DNA from: Nitrospirota bacterium
GTDB taxonomy: Bacteria; Nitrospirota; Nitrospiria; Nitrospirales; Nitrospiraceae
Direction of reading: 5' to 3'
Assembly: GCA_030645475.1 (NCBI GenBank)
Contig: JAUSMA010000060.1
Location: 328,032-392,031 of the forward strand
Length of the DNA stretch: 64,000 nucleotides
The translations under genes and the position numbers were made by a program. Under the pieces are notes generated by a model that was not told the DNA's origin, did no database searches, and saw only the letters and a list, made by a program, of their open reading frames with translations. Of this stretch, positions 8,671 to 17,952 are shown piece after piece. How positions within the stretch are numbered: position 1 is the stretch's first letter; each line of letters opens with the position of its first letter.

Positions 8671-9944
8671 TATTCTTTTCCAGCCGCAACCAGCAATGCC
8701 GGTTCGGCTTGCGCCTGGAGACGGGAAACGGGAGCGGACACAGATTCAAGCAGCGTCCGCCAGGTCTGCAGGGCATGCACACGGGCATACTGCCGATCGA
8801 ATGCCTGTCGCGCCCGCTGCCCGGCTTCGGTCGCCTTGTGACGGTTATCAGACAACTCTCGAATGCATTCCACCATGGGACCGACCTCACCGATACAGAA
8901 ACTCCACCCGCATTGTTCGCGCTCCAGGATACGGGCAATCTCTCCATCAGGATCGCCGACATGAATGACCGGCCGTCCCGCAGCGGCAATGCCATAAAAC
9001 TTGCTCGGCACAATCATCCCTTCCAGCGTCGGCCTCAACGAAATGACATGCACGTCCGGCACGCTCAGGCTCCAACGCAAACGATCGGCCGGCTGGTAGG
9101 GGCGGAACTGCACGTTCGTCAAGCCCCGCGCCGCGACTTCCGCTTCGAGCCATGGCCGCGCAATGCCGGCGCCGATAAATACGAAGGCGATGCCGCGCTC
9201 CTCTTTCAATCGCTCCGCCGCATCGATCATGGTCTTGAACTCGTGGACATGCCCCATATTGCCTGAATAGCCCAGAACGAACTTGCCGTCCAGTTGCCAC
9301 TCGCGCACAAGCGGATTGTCTTCCTTGGAGACCGGTTGAATGACGTCTCCGTCGGCCCAGTTCTCGATCACCGTAATCCGATCGGACGGAACCCCCTCGT
9401 CACGGAGGCGCTGGGCCATGCGTCCGCCGAGCACGACGTTCGATCGAGCCTGCAATAGCGACCCGTTGCGCAACCGTTTCAGCATCGGTGCGACAAAACG
9501 CACACCAGAGACATCCAGAGAAGTGGCCACTTCAGGAAACAGGTCCTGAACCCAATTGACCAGCACACCTTGTCTGATCTTGGCCGCCCAGGCGGCGCAG
9601 ACCGACATCATCGGAGGATCGGTTTTGGCCACCACCACATCGCCCCGTCTGATCGAGCGAAGCAATCGCCACGTCGCGCCGGCATAAAACGTCAGATAGT
9701 CGAGCATCCGCCCCCACATTCGCGCGCGGCCGAACCGTGAGGTGCGCACACGATGCACATGTACACCGCAAATCACTTCCTCGGAGAGAAGCGACGCCCG
9801 GGGATCGGTATAGAGTTGACCACCGGTAATCACATGAATGTCCTGGCCGCGAGAGGCGAGGTCAAAGGCGAGATCGCTGAGGAGCTGACTGGTCGCGGAG
9901 TGGTCGGGATAAAAGTACCGGTTGATGAAGATTGTTTTAGCCAT
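8670..9944 (-). CDS. GT4-family glycosyltransferase (WcaI/WbuB-like)
   Basis: The 424-residue product opens with the N-terminal Rossmann strand and loop typical of WcaI/WbuB-type enzymes (INRYFYPDHSATSQLLSDLA) and continues with KTDPPMMSV and NWVQDLFPEVA. Its C-terminal half contains the GT-B nucleotide-sugar site (VLGYSGNMGHVHEFKTMIDA, then ISLRPTLEGMIVPSKFYGIAAAGRPVIHV). It should add a sugar from a nucleotide donor to the lipid-linked repeat unit in the cytoplasm; the donor is unknown. It follows the GT2 gene by 38 bp and its stop overlaps the start of the hyaluronidase-like gene by one base. Confidence 0.88.
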   Translation of the reverse strand: MAKTIFINRYFYPDHSATSQLLSDLAFDLASRGQDIHVITGGQLYTDPRASLLSEEVICGVHVHRVRTSRFGRARMWGRMLDYLTFYAGATWRLLRSIRRGDVVVAKTDPPMMSVCAAWAAKIRQGVLVNWVQDLFPEVATSLDVSGVRFVAPMLKRLRNGSLLQARSNVVLGGRMAQRLRDEGVPSDRITVIENWADGDVIQPVSKEDNPLVREWQLDGKFVLGYSGNMGHVHEFKTMIDAAERLKEERGIAFVFIGAGIARPWLEAEVAARGLTNVQFRPYQPADRLRWSLSVPDVHVISLRPTLEGMIVPSKFYGIAAAGRPVIHVGDPDGEIARILEREQCGWSFCIGEVGPMVECIRELSDNRHKATEAGQRARQAFDRQYARVHALQTWRTLLESVSAPVSRLQAQAEPALLVAAGKE

Positions 9945-9982
9945 ATAGGCAGAGACGCCTGGCAGGGTCGTCTCGATTCCTT

Positions 9983-10813
9983 TCAGGTTGGTAAGCCCCG
10001 TTCCCGCCGTTCGAGTTCTCGCATCTTCAGCACGATCAGGTACTCATAGAAGGATTGCAGTACGCAGTAGGTAAATCCTGCCCGTCCGTCCATGCACCCC
10101 CGTTGCCAGATATACAAATATAGAAACTTCAAAAACGGCCGCCAGGGCAATCGAAAGGAAAGATTTTTGAGGGCGCGACGGCGCAGTGCGCGATCGGTGC
10201 TGAACAGTTCCGGCTGTGTCTCCGAGGGCTGGAGGAGCAGCTTCATCCCCTCCTGCGCCTCCAACTGCGAGTAGCGGTTATGTTTTTCGATCCACTCCGA
10301 GATCCCCTTGCTGAAGTTGTAGTGGACCAGCATGCCGCGGAGGTAGCCATGAGAGCCGTCGATCACGGGAACCGGGTTAACCAAGCGCTCAAATCGCACG
10401 TGGCGAGGACGGAATAGACGCATGATCATGCCAGGCGGCATGGCATGCCCGATCCAGCGGCCCATGAACATATTCCGGCGGCCACAGTAGTAGGCCACGT
10501 CGCCCCGAGTCGAATCAGCCGCAATGGAAACCAGCTCATCCTTCAGCTCTTCTGTCATCCGTTCGTCGGCGTCGAGATAAAAGACCCAGGGATGTTTGAA
10601 CGGAATCTGCTCGAGCGCCCAATTCTGATGGGCGGACCAATTGTCGAAGCGGCGTTGCACGACTCGCGCACCCATTTCCTCGGCAATCTTCACGGTGCGG
10701 TCGCTGCTAAATGAGTCCAGCACCACAATGTCGTCGGACCATTTTACCGACTGAAGGCACTCCGGCAGGTTGGCTTCTTCGTTCAACGTCAGAATGAGAA
10801 TCGACACACTCAT
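9983..10813 (-). CDS. GT2-family glycosyltransferase (WaaE-like)
   Basis: A 276-residue GT-A enzyme. SVSILILTLNEEANLPECL (2-20) is the nucleotide-binding start, SDDIVVLDSFSSDRT follows, and WVFYLDADERMTEEL holds the DxD metal/sugar-nucleotide motif (about residues 80-82). Overall it resembles the WaaE/KdtX-type beta-1,4-glucosyltransferase group of GT2, with a C-terminal amphipathic region (FLKFLYLYIWQRGCMDGRAGF) that may touch the membrane. It starts 3 bp after the methyltransferase gene stop, in the upstream exopolysaccharide operon. The transferred sugar cannot be told. Confidence 0.88.
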   Translation of the reverse strand: MSVSILILTLNEEANLPECLQSVKWSDDIVVLDSFSSDRTVKIAEEMGARVVQRRFDNWSAHQNWALEQIPFKHPWVFYLDADERMTEELKDELVSIAADSTRGDVAYYCGRRNMFMGRWIGHAMPPGMIMRLFRPRHVRFERLVNPVPVIDGSHGYLRGMLVHYNFSKGISEWIEKHNRYSQLEAQEGMKLLLQPSETQPELFSTDRALRRRALKNLSFRLPWRPFLKFLYLYIWQRGCMDGRAGFTYCVLQSFYEYLIVLKMRELERRERGLPT

Positions 10814-10816
10814 GGC

Positions 10817-11455
10817 TTATGACCTTGTGGCGATCGCGATCATGGATTTGGCCAGCGCGGGCACGCGCCCTACCCGACGAAACCTGATGGAATGAAATCC
10901 GGCTTCCTGGAGCAACAGCCTCAGCGTCCCTATCGACCAGAACTTGATGTGCCCATGATCCCACAATGCGGTGAAGTGATGGTCTAGCCGTCCCGTCAAG
11001 GCCATAGCGAGATTCTTCCAGTAACCATGATACGGCGTCGAGACGATTACGGTTCCCGACGGTTCCACGAGATCAAACAGCGCGCGCGCAAACACCCGCG
11101 GAGCGTAGAGATGTTCGACGACCTCCAAACTCACCACCACCGGGAACTTTCCATAGGTTTCGGCGAGAGGGTCGTAGGCCGATCCAAGTTGCAGATTCGA
11201 TTGAGGATAGCGCCGCTTGGCCTGCTCGATGCCCTGAGCGGATGCATCGACACCGGTCACCAGATAGCCTTGCCGCGTCAACACATCAGCCACCGCTCCA
11301 TTCCCACACCCCACCTCGAACACACGCTTGTGAACCGTGGGAAGCCGCAGTGCCGCAAGCTCTGCCAAGAGCGCCGGCACGAGATAATCATGCGACGCGT
11401 TCAGTTCCGGGTCTTCGTAGACATACCCGGAGATATCGACCGCTGTTTCCATCAT
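10817..11455 (-). CDS. Class I SAM-dependent methyltransferase
   Basis: A 212-residue protein with SAM motif I VFEVGCGNGAVADVL (about 45-59), the acidic post-II residue in VTGVDASAQG and a later strand VVSLEVVEHLYAP, the standard small methyltransferase (Methyltransf_11/23) fold. Its position between an acetyltransferase gene (4-bp overlap at 11452-11455) and a GT2 suggests methylation of a sugar or of the lipid-linked intermediate, possibly capping the chain. The substrate is unproven. Confidence 0.82.
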   Translation of the reverse strand: MMETAVDISGYVYEDPELNASHDYLVPALLAELAALRLPTVHKRVFEVGCGNGAVADVLTRQGYLVTGVDASAQGIEQAKRRYPQSNLQLGSAYDPLAETYGKFPVVVSLEVVEHLYAPRVFARALFDLVEPSGTVIVSTPYHGYWKNLAMALTGRLDHHFTALWDHGHIKFWSIGTLRLLLQEAGFHSIRFRRVGRVPALAKSMIAIATRS

Positions 11456-12015
11456 GACTCTTCCTGTTGCAGTTCATATTTTTTGATGATGCGGGCAGGA
11501 TTCCCGCCTACCACGGTCCAAGGATCAACGTTGCGAAAGACGCTCGCGCGAGCGCCGACCACGGCCCCCTCGCCGATGGTCACGCCAGGCCCGACGAATA
11601 CATCCGCAGCCACCCATGCCCGACGCCCGATCCTGATCGGGGCCGAGATGACCGGCATGTCACTAAACCTATAGTCATGACTAGCCGTACAGAGGAATGC
11701 GTATTGACTGACCGTTGCGTGAGGTTCAAGGATGACCTGATCGACGGCATAACAATCCACATGATCGCCGAGACAGCTGCCCTCCCCCATCGTCAAGTTC
11801 CAGGGGGCCCAGATTCTGGCTGAGGGATAGGGATGCGCCCCTTGCTCCACCTTCGCGCCGAACAATCGCAGTAGCCACCGCCTCCAGGCGTGGAACGGCC
11901 GTGGGCTGGAACGAAACAACAGGAGCCACACCATGCCCCATAACATTCGACCCGCTCGATTCCGATACGAGTGCGGACTGGGAAAGGATTGATGGTTCGA
12001 CCGTATTCGCATCAC
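11452..12015 (-). CDS. WcaF-like hexapeptide acetyltransferase
   Basis: A 187-residue left-handed beta-helix protein. An N-terminal helix ([29 protein letters not shown]) matches the lead-in of colanic-acid-type WcaF acetyltransferases. It is followed by hexapeptide turns including [40 protein letters not shown] and the end motif [13 protein letters not shown]. Such enzymes O-acetylate the repeat unit using acetyl-CoA. The gene overlaps both neighbours by 4 bp, which implies translational coupling in the operon. Confidence 0.87.
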   Translation of the reverse strand: MMRIRSNHQSFPSPHSYRNRAGRMLWGMVWLLLFRSSPRPFHAWRRWLLRLFGAKVEQGAHPYPSARIWAPWNLTMGEGSCLGDHVDCYAVDQVILEPHATVSQYAFLCTASHDYRFSDMPVISAPIRIGRRAWVAADVFVGPGVTIGEGAVVGARASVFRNVDPWTVVGGNPARIIKKYELQQEES

Positions 12016-12647
12016 ATCAGTGGCCCCGGTTGCTGACCGCGCTTCGTCGGCTGCGCCAGCATCGCTTCATGAATCGCCTGTTCCTGCTCATCGAACCGAT
12101 AGCGCAAGACCTTGGCTGGAACCCCGACGACGACGGCATAGGGAGGCACGTCCTTCGTGACAATCGCGCCTGCACCGACGACCGCCCCGTTCCCGATCGA
12201 AATCCCCCGCAACAGAATCGCTCCATGGCCGATCAATACGTCCTGCCCGATCGTCGTGATAACAGACGGAGGCCGCCCTGAAAAGACCACCGGCACACCT
12301 GGCTTGTCGTAATGATGGTCGGACCCGACAATCGCGACGTACGCCGACAGGGATGAGTAATGTCCGATATGCACGTGAGGCGGTAGCTGACTATGAGGCC
12401 CGATGTACACAAAGTCGCCGGCGACGAATCCCGGGCCGATACTCACAGCCTTGCCCACATGAAAATCCCTCCCGACGCGGGCGCCCCTGTATCGAAAGCG
12501 AACGAGGAGCCAGGCCCGAATCTGCTTGAGAAGGTCTTTACCTTTTCCGACAAGAACACGGCAGCAGTCCCTGACGCGAGATTGACTCGCGCTGAGCACG
12601 GTGCTGTCTCGCGTTTCATAGGTCATCTCGGATGTGCGATCAGCCAT
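12012..12647 (-). CDS. Hexapeptide-repeat acyltransferase
   Basis: A 211-residue protein whose middle and C-terminal parts are hexapeptide repeats ([21 protein letters not shown], then [35 protein letters not shown] and [13 protein letters not shown]). This is the acetyltransferase left-handed beta-helix with the usual CoA-binding coil. An N-terminal extension of about 45 residues is not assigned. A histidine in [12 protein letters not shown] is well placed to be catalytic. The gene overlaps its upstream neighbour by 8 bp and its downstream neighbour by 4 bp. It probably adds a second acyl group to the polysaccharide; whether O- or N-linked is unknown. Confidence 0.85.
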   Translation of the reverse strand: MADRTSEMTYETRDSTVLSASQSRVRDCCRVLVGKGKDLLKQIRAWLLVRFRYRGARVGRDFHVGKAVSIGPGFVAGDFVYIGPHSQLPPHVHIGHYSSLSAYVAIVGSDHHYDKPGVPVVFSGRPPSVITTIGQDVLIGHGAILLRGISIGNGAVVGAGAIVTKDVPPYAVVVGVPAKVLRYRFDEQEQAIHEAMLAQPTKRGQQPGPLM

Positions 12648-13929
12648 GTCCGTAGACTCCCTCCCCCGGTGGCTCGATAGTCAGCTCGTCCGCAGGCTCG
12701 AATAGCTGTTCATCCGGCTCAGTCACAGGGCCCTCCATCACCCCCGGCCTCATGATGCTGACGAGAAACAAGAGTGACGTTGGATTGCCGACATTAATGA
12801 GATATCGCTCGAAGACCGCAAGCAGGAGATACCCGACACAGAGTCCGAACAGAATGCTTTGGCTGAACCCTGCTCCAATTTCTCGAGAGCCGGCCCAGAG
12901 GAGGGACATCCCACGAGTGATTAAGTACGCGACAGCCAGAAAACCGAGCAGCCCGACTTCCGCCAATGTCGCGAGATAGCCGTTGTGCGCCGATGAGTCG
13001 GCCTTCAGGAGGTATTCATGAGCACGGAACCCCACTCCTAGGACCGGATTGTGGACAAATAACTCCCACGTCCACTTCCAGGCTGTCACACGACCCGACG
13101 CGCCCGAACTCATGCCACGATCGGCGGAGCTCAGCGCATAGAACCGGTCCAACATTCGATACATGACGTCGCCGTAGGCGAGCGTCACACCGACGATCAG
13201 CAGGAGACCCGTTACAGCCAGCAGCAGCACAGGTCGACGGTGGGCCCGCAGGCGAAGCCATACCACCATCCCCAGCCCCACCACTGCGGCGACCGCCGCT
13301 GCCCGCGAGCTCGTGAGCACGATGATCCCGGCAATCGGGCCTATCACCGCGAGTCGAAGCACCCAGGTCCTGATCGACATCGCTGCGAGGATGACCGACA
13401 CCGACACCAGCCCGATCGTATTGGGGTTCAATATTCCTTTGCCGTTCCCTAGACGCGTCCCCGGCACGTAGTCGTACCAGGCGAGCCCAATGAGCACGCC
13501 GGTGGTCAACACGGCAAATATCTTCAATCCCCGCTCATACTGTTCTGCATCGAGGTTGGTGTTGAATTGCAAAGCCAAAAAGATGCCCGCCAGCGTCAGC
13601 ACGAGATAACCGCTCGAGAGTAACGCGACCGGGCTCATGAAGCTGGATAGGGCCGAAACCACACCGAAGAGAATGAGCCCACCGGTTGCCGCAAGCGGCA
13701 TGGCTTGTGGAACAAAACTGCAGCGTCCCATCGCAAAATACAGCAGAGGCCACACGACCGCAGCGCCGAGGAGCAGCATGGACGTCGTCCCCTCATGGCC
13801 TGCCTCTATCCGTCCTCCAAGGGACGCGGCAAAGACCCCGGTGAGCCAGAGTCCCAGAACCAGGCCGACCTGGGTTCCGCGCAGAGGGGTGGCGGTTTCG
13901 TCGAAATCCTCTTCACGCTGAAGGCTCAT
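12640..13929 (-). CDS. O-antigen ligase/polymerase family membrane protein (Wzy_C domain)
   Basis: A 429-residue polytopic membrane protein with about 11 hydrophobic segments and the Wzy_C signature in its large periplasmic loop: [23 protein letters not shown] followed by [18 protein letters not shown]. This domain marks WaaL ligases and Wzy-type polymerases, which join repeat units on the periplasmic face. Placement beside the flippase argues for the polymerase role. Its start overlaps the flippase stop by 4 bp (13926-13929). The C-terminal 40 residues are acidic and cytoplasmic. Confidence 0.85.
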   Translation of the reverse strand: MSLQREEDFDETATPLRGTQVGLVLGLWLTGVFAASLGGRIEAGHEGTTSMLLLGAAVVWPLLYFAMGRCSFVPQAMPLAATGGLILFGVVSALSSFMSPVALLSSGYLVLTLAGIFLALQFNTNLDAEQYERGLKIFAVLTTGVLIGLAWYDYVPGTRLGNGKGILNPNTIGLVSVSVILAAMSIRTWVLRLAVIGPIAGIIVLTSSRAAAVAAVVGLGMVVWLRLRAHRRPVLLLAVTGLLLIVGVTLAYGDVMYRMLDRFYALSSADRGMSSGASGRVTAWKWTWELFVHNPVLGVGFRAHEYLLKADSSAHNGYLATLAEVGLLGFLAVAYLITRGMSLLWAGSREIGAGFSQSILFGLCVGYLLLAVFERYLINVGNPTSLLFLVSIMRPGVMEGPVTEPDEQLFEPADELTIEPPGEGVYGHG

Positions 13930-15323
13930 GCAGACCTCAATGCCATCGCGAGTCGACTTCCCATCGTTACGCTCGTCGCCGCCTCACCAACCACGATGGC
14001 AATCGCCAGCCCCGGCACCCCGACGCGTGGCACCAGCAACGCCCCCAGCCCGGCCAGCAACAGCCACTGCAAAGCGAGCCCCACCATGGGTGTGCGATAG
14101 TCCGATAGCGCATAACAGGAGTTCCGGAAGACCCGACCCAGGCTCATGAAGGGAAGCGCCCACACCGTGATCGAGAGGATCGAGGCGGTGAAGCGGGCAT
14201 GCTCAAGTGAGAACTTGCCGCGCACAAATATCAACTCCACGATCGGCTCTGCAAAAATGGATACGCAGGCCACGACCGTGACGCTGACCGCGAGGAGCAA
14301 GAGCCCTTGTTTCCACAGCATGGCGAACCCGATCGATTTATCTTGCCCAAAGGCTTCCACCAGGCGAGGAAACGCCATCGTCGTGAGCGGCATGACGAGC
14401 AGGGAGAGCGGCACGGACACAATCGTGCTGGCATAGAAAAACCCGGCGATGGATCCACCCGGAAGCGAGGACGCGAGACTTCGCTCTGTCACCGAGACAG
14501 CGGCATAGATGAGCTCACCGACCAGAATGGTCCCTGCGGCTCCCCAGAGCAGGAACCATCCTTCACGAACAGGGGGTCTGGATTCCGAGGGGACGGACCA
14601 AGTCATCAGGACGAGCCGAATCGCAAACAGAAGCATCACGAGAAAATTTCCCGCAGCCACGCCCAGCGTCAGCGCGTCGACCCCGAGCTTTTCGGACCAG
14701 AGCGTGAGGGAGACAATGGAGCAAAGCGAGATAATCGATCCGGCCGCAAATCCTGGCGCGAAGGTCCCCAGCACTGAAAGGGCTCCGCGCAAGAGACCTG
14801 CCGTGCTCGCAAACACGATCGGCGCCGTGAGGAAATGGAGTGTCCGGACGCCGAGTGCCTCTTGCGTCCCATCGAAGCGTGGGAAAAAAACGCTCAGTAA
14901 GAGCCCGGCGCTTCCTAATAGAAACAGCACGACGCCGAGATTCACGAGCAGAAGGCCACAGAGTGCTGGTTGCACGGCCCGGCTGACGGCGGCCGCCCCG
15001 CCCCCTCTCGCCACACGGGAGATGAACGCTGTCTCCAGCGCGTTCCCGATCTGCGCCCCAAAGAACAACTGAAGGCTCATGACCGCGACAAAGACATCCA
15101 GTTGTGGACTCAAACCAAACGTGGATGCCACGGTGAGCTCCCGCACAAAACCGAGCGCAAGACCGATGCCCGTCAGCAGGGAATATCCTGATGCCTCACG
15201 AAGAGGGCCCAGCACATCGGCAAGCACCCGCTGCACCTTCCCAAAAGGCAGCTCATCCAAAGTCCGATCAATTCGGCCCTGCGAGACGAACGCTTTTTGC
15301 GATATCGACATGGACACCACCAC
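13926..15323 (-). CDS. MurJ/MviN-type polysaccharide flippase
   Basis: A 465-residue membrane protein of the MOP exporter superfamily with about 12-14 hydrophobic helices. The region GIALGFVRELTVASTFGLSPQLDVFVAV resembles the first helices of MurJ/MviN, including the conserved Arg-Glu after helix 1 and the Asp that follows. Later segments (PLSLLVMPLTTMAFPRL, WALPFMSLGRVFRNSCYALSDYRTPM) also fit this family. In this operon it most likely moves the lipid-linked repeat unit across the inner membrane rather than lipid II. The first Met (15323) and Met5 are both possible starts. Confidence 0.85.
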   Translation of the reverse strand: MVVSMSISQKAFVSQGRIDRTLDELPFGKVQRVLADVLGPLREASGYSLLTGIGLALGFVRELTVASTFGLSPQLDVFVAVMSLQLFFGAQIGNALETAFISRVARGGGAAAVSRAVQPALCGLLLVNLGVVLFLLGSAGLLLSVFFPRFDGTQEALGVRTLHFLTAPIVFASTAGLLRGALSVLGTFAPGFAAGSIISLCSIVSLTLWSEKLGVDALTLGVAAGNFLVMLLFAIRLVLMTWSVPSESRPPVREGWFLLWGAAGTILVGELIYAAVSVTERSLASSLPGGSIAGFFYASTIVSVPLSLLVMPLTTMAFPRLVEAFGQDKSIGFAMLWKQGLLLLAVSVTVVACVSIFAEPIVELIFVRGKFSLEHARFTASILSITVWALPFMSLGRVFRNSCYALSDYRTPMVGLALQWLLLAGLGALLVPRVGVPGLAIAIVVGEAATSVTMGSRLAMALRSA

Positions 15324-15372
15324 CGTTTGCGAACAAACGCCTGGCCTCCCACAGAGGTCCTGGCATCGAGCA

Positions 15373-16599
15373 TCAGTTCCGGATTTGCGGTTCGGCTGCC
15401 TGCTTCTGGAGCCAGGATCCTGGACTCAACCACCCGTATGCCGGCGCCTTCACCTGTTCTTGCTTCCAGGCCAACGTCCGCTCGATGCAGTCCGCGAGGC
15501 TCAATGCCCATGTCTCAGGGGTATAGAGCGCGACGATCTGCCTGGATGCTTCGCCCATCTTGCCTGCATCGACGGTATCCGACGACACCACTCCCAAGAG
15601 TCGCGCCATACCGTCGATATCGAACGGATCGCAGACGTATCCGTTCACCCCAGCCCGCACCAGTTCCGGCACACATCCGCAGCGATGCGACACAAGCACC
15701 GGCAGTCCCGCCGCCATCGCTTCGTTGACCACCAGCCCCCATGTTTCACTCACGCTCGGAAGGACCAGACAGGACGCAAGCCCGTAGTAGGCTGAGACCG
15801 CATCTGCCTGTTGGAAGCCGGCGAACACGACATCGCGCAGTTCTTGAGCCCTCTCTCGCAACACCGGCTCCTGAGGTCCACCGCCGACCAGCACTAGACC
15901 CCAAGCCCGCGGCCCAGCCGTCTGCCGATACGTGGCATACGCTTCAAGCAAGCGGAGCACGTTCTTTTCCGGCGCAAACCGTCCGACAAATAGGAAATAG
16001 CGTTCCGGGAGGCCAAGGCGGTCACGGAGCGCATCTCCCTGCGAGCGCGCAGCCGCTGCCCCATCCGCAAATGCCTGGTTGTCCACCACGTCATAGCCCG
16101 TCCAGATCCATTCGCGGGGAACACCCAACCGCACCAAGTAGGCGGCGGTCTGCTCTCCGGCCGCAAACGCCGCATCGAAATGCCGGCGAACCCACCAGCC
16201 TTTTACGGATTCTTTGATTGCCGTTCGAGGCCGATCTTCCCAGTGAGAATCCCCCAAGAAGATACTGACGCGTTTATGACGTTTGGCCCATCGGGCGGCA
16301 GCCCGCATGGCGGCATAGTAATAACCGGTGATCACGACCGCCTGGGGATCCGAGTCATCCAGCCAACGAGTCACACGTGCGGCCAGAGCCTTCGAGTCGA
16401 TCTGATCAACAGTTTTTCCCGGAAAGGCTTCGACATAGTCGAATCCCAGATCTGCTGTTCGCACCTGCCACTCGTGAATCCTTTCGGTGGCGCCCAGCGC
16501 CATGAGCTCTACGGTATCGTCTCTTCGCAAAGACTGAAGCGCCCTGAATCGAGGGATGCTATAGGGAGCAAGCACCGGTTCCAGGCAACTGATCTTCAT
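15373..16599 (-). CDS. GT4-family glycosyltransferase
   Basis: The 408-residue product starts with a GT-B N-terminal strand (MKISCLEPVLAPYSIPRFRAL). The C-terminal domain shows YFLFVGRFAPEKNVLRLLEAY and the nucleotide-sugar motif PSVSETWGLVVNEAMAAGLPVL with the E-x7-E pair of family GT4. I chose the ATG at 16599 over an upstream in-frame GTG at 16635 because it gives the normal GT-B start and has a purine-rich stretch upstream. It is the first gene of the upstream exopolysaccharide operon, 49 bp before the flippase, and the phased-repeat operator lies about 150 bp upstream. Confidence 0.88.
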   Translation of the reverse strand: MKISCLEPVLAPYSIPRFRALQSLRRDDTVELMALGATERIHEWQVRTADLGFDYVEAFPGKTVDQIDSKALAARVTRWLDDSDPQAVVITGYYYAAMRAAARWAKRHKRVSIFLGDSHWEDRPRTAIKESVKGWWVRRHFDAAFAAGEQTAAYLVRLGVPREWIWTGYDVVDNQAFADGAAAARSQGDALRDRLGLPERYFLFVGRFAPEKNVLRLLEAYATYRQTAGPRAWGLVLVGGGPQEPVLRERAQELRDVVFAGFQQADAVSAYYGLASCLVLPSVSETWGLVVNEAMAAGLPVLVSHRCGCVPELVRAGVNGYVCDPFDIDGMARLLGVVSSDTVDAGKMGEASRQIVALYTPETWALSLADCIERTLAWKQEQVKAPAYGWLSPGSWLQKQAAEPQIRN

Positions 16600-16907
16600 G
16601 CTAGTACGGCAGCCTCTCCTCGACGCGGGTGTCACCGCTACGCAAGAAATACAGGAGTCATTGAGGGCCTGACACAGTCGTCATGCCGCTCTATTTCGAG
16701 AGATGCAGTCTACTGCTGGAGGTGCGAGGGAACGGCCACGCAGATCTCAAGTTTGTGTTAACAAATCGTTAAAAGGCGGATCAGGAAAGATGGGAGGTCT
16801 TGTCCCCTGAAGGCTCCTGGCCGAATCCGTTCAGGCAGGGAGAAGAAGCTGCGACCAGAATGGGTGCTGCGAGGACGGATGCCCGACCCCGCAGAGGGGT
16901 GTCCCAT
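16600..16907. other. Intergenic region, polysaccharide operon promoter side and end of PEP-CTERM gene
   Basis: No gene is visible. It holds the phased operator (separate entry) and presumably the promoter of the upstream exopolysaccharide operon. Near 16806-16836 there is only a weak inverted repeat (CCTGAA / TTCAGG with a long loop) downstream of the first PEP-CTERM gene, not convincing as a terminator. Confidence 0.5.
16747..16773 (-). promoter_or_regulatory. Phased direct-repeat operator upstream of the upstream exopolysaccharide operon
   Basis: Toward the GT4 gene the site reads TTAACG-N5-TTAACA-N5-TTGAGA, half-sites 11 bp apart. It shares the 19-mer TCAAGTTTGTGTTAACAAA with the site at 7621 before the exosortase operon, although the flanking sequences differ. 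Such conservation between two separate intergenic regions of one locus indicates a common regulator, by layout an OmpR/PhoB-family response regulator (inference). Confidence 0.6.
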
Positions 16908-17558
16908 TTATGCCATCGCGCCGGTCGCTAGAGCACGTCGTTTCAAAAAGGCCAAACCACCGAGGCCCATGAAGCCGCTGGCAAAGAGCAGGAGACTGGC
17001 GGGAAGCGGCACTGGTGTCGGAGCGAGCCCGACAGCCTTCCCCTGCAGGAATAATTTGGCGGTTCGATCGTCGTGCGACCATCCATGCTTTCCCCTGCCC
17101 CTCTCAGGGTCAAAGACATGAGTCCATGAAAGGCTGAACTCGGACGTCTCCGGGTTGAAGACTCCCTGGGCGATCCCACCGATATTCCAGGCCCGGAACG
17201 AATCGCCGCGGCTCACGCCGAAAAATAGCGACGTGAGATCCATCGTGATTGAAGAACCGCTGATGGTGGCAGAAGGCGCAACCGCGCCGTTCACACCGGA
17301 AGTAAAGAGCGAGAAGGTGCGATGTCCCTTCGTGATCGGCGAGACGATATCCGGCATGGACTGATACTGGCCCACTGTGATCGTCCCTTCTTGAGCCAAC
17401 AAGCGATCGGCGACCCGATGGAATTGGCCTCCGTCCCAAGCCTTCTCGCCCATGAAATCTGTGGGAGTGACCCCCATCGCGGCTGCGAATGGGACAGATC
17501 CGAATATCGCCACGACTGCTGTCATGCCGAATGTGAGAAGAAGGGCGCGAGGTGCCAT
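16908..17558 (-). CDS. PEP-CTERM-tagged secreted protein 1
   Basis: The 216-residue protein starts at an ATG with an ideal ribosome binding site (AAAGGAGCGTCTTATG). It has a signal peptide (LLLTFGMTAVVAIFGSVPFAAA) and ends in a PEP-CTERM sorting signal: TPVPLPASLLLFASGFMGLGG, a transmembrane run, then KRRA. The canonical P-E-P is replaced by V-P-L-P, a variant seen in many exosortase substrates. The mature part is beta-rich with no domain I recognise. It shares the pattern PDIVSPITKGHRTFSLFTSG with PEP-CTERM protein 2 (PNIFNPITISHLTFSIFTSN), so the two are paralogues. It probably becomes processed by the exosortase and associates with the exopolysaccharide. Confidence 0.85.
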   Translation of the reverse strand: MAPRALLLTFGMTAVVAIFGSVPFAAAMGVTPTDFMGEKAWDGGQFHRVADRLLAQEGTITVGQYQSMPDIVSPITKGHRTFSLFTSGVNGAVAPSATISGSSITMDLTSLFFGVSRGDSFRAWNIGGIAQGVFNPETSEFSLSWTHVFDPERGRGKHGWSHDDRTAKLFLQGKAVGLAPTPVPLPASLLLFASGFMGLGGLAFLKRRALATGAMA

Positions 17559-17881
17559 AAGACGCTCCTTTGTAGTCATAGGCTGTAACCAAATAGAAAT
17601 ATGATCGATGCCCGCAAACTGATGGTACAAGCCAGCGACAACAACGGCGTAACGTCTTTGTTTGGATTCGATTAATTTTTCATCAAGAAGCTCTGACGAG
17701 TGGCAACAATCGCCACAGGCAACAGCCCACGTCAGCCTACAGAACGGCTGCAGTGGGGTCCACGCACATCGAGCCCGCTTTTTACCTGGGATAACACGGC
17801 ACGGGGATTGAGGCGGAATACCGAGAGATTGTCGGTCTAGATGGTCTCGAATGACGCGCACATGGTTCGAGCATCAAAATG
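17559..17881. other. Intergenic region between PEP-CTERM genes
   Basis: Apart from the ribosome binding site and presumed promoter of PEP-CTERM gene 1, nothing gene-like is seen. A few TTAC/TTAAT words occur on the minus strand near 17585-17680 but they are not in 11-bp phase, so I do not call the operator here. Confidence 0.4.
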
Positions 17882-17921
17882 ATACGCCGTGCCGGGCGTC
17901 ACAGCACCCGGCACGGCGTAT
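17882..17921 (-). terminator. Strong hairpin terminator after PEP-CTERM gene 2
   Basis: Perfect 15-bp inverted repeat (17882-17896 with 17907-17921, ATACGCCGTGCCGGG and its complement) around a 10-nt loop, 32 bp past the stop at 17953. On the minus strand it is followed by CATTTTG, only a short T-run, so termination may be intrinsic but weakly T-tailed. Confidence 0.75.
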
Positions 17922-17952
17922 GGCAGAAACAGACGCTTCTTACGGCTCTTCT

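Noticed and set aside
17585..17680. Phased operator upstream of PEP-CTERM gene 1
   Set aside because: TTAAT and TTACG words are 23 bp apart and not in 11-bp phase.
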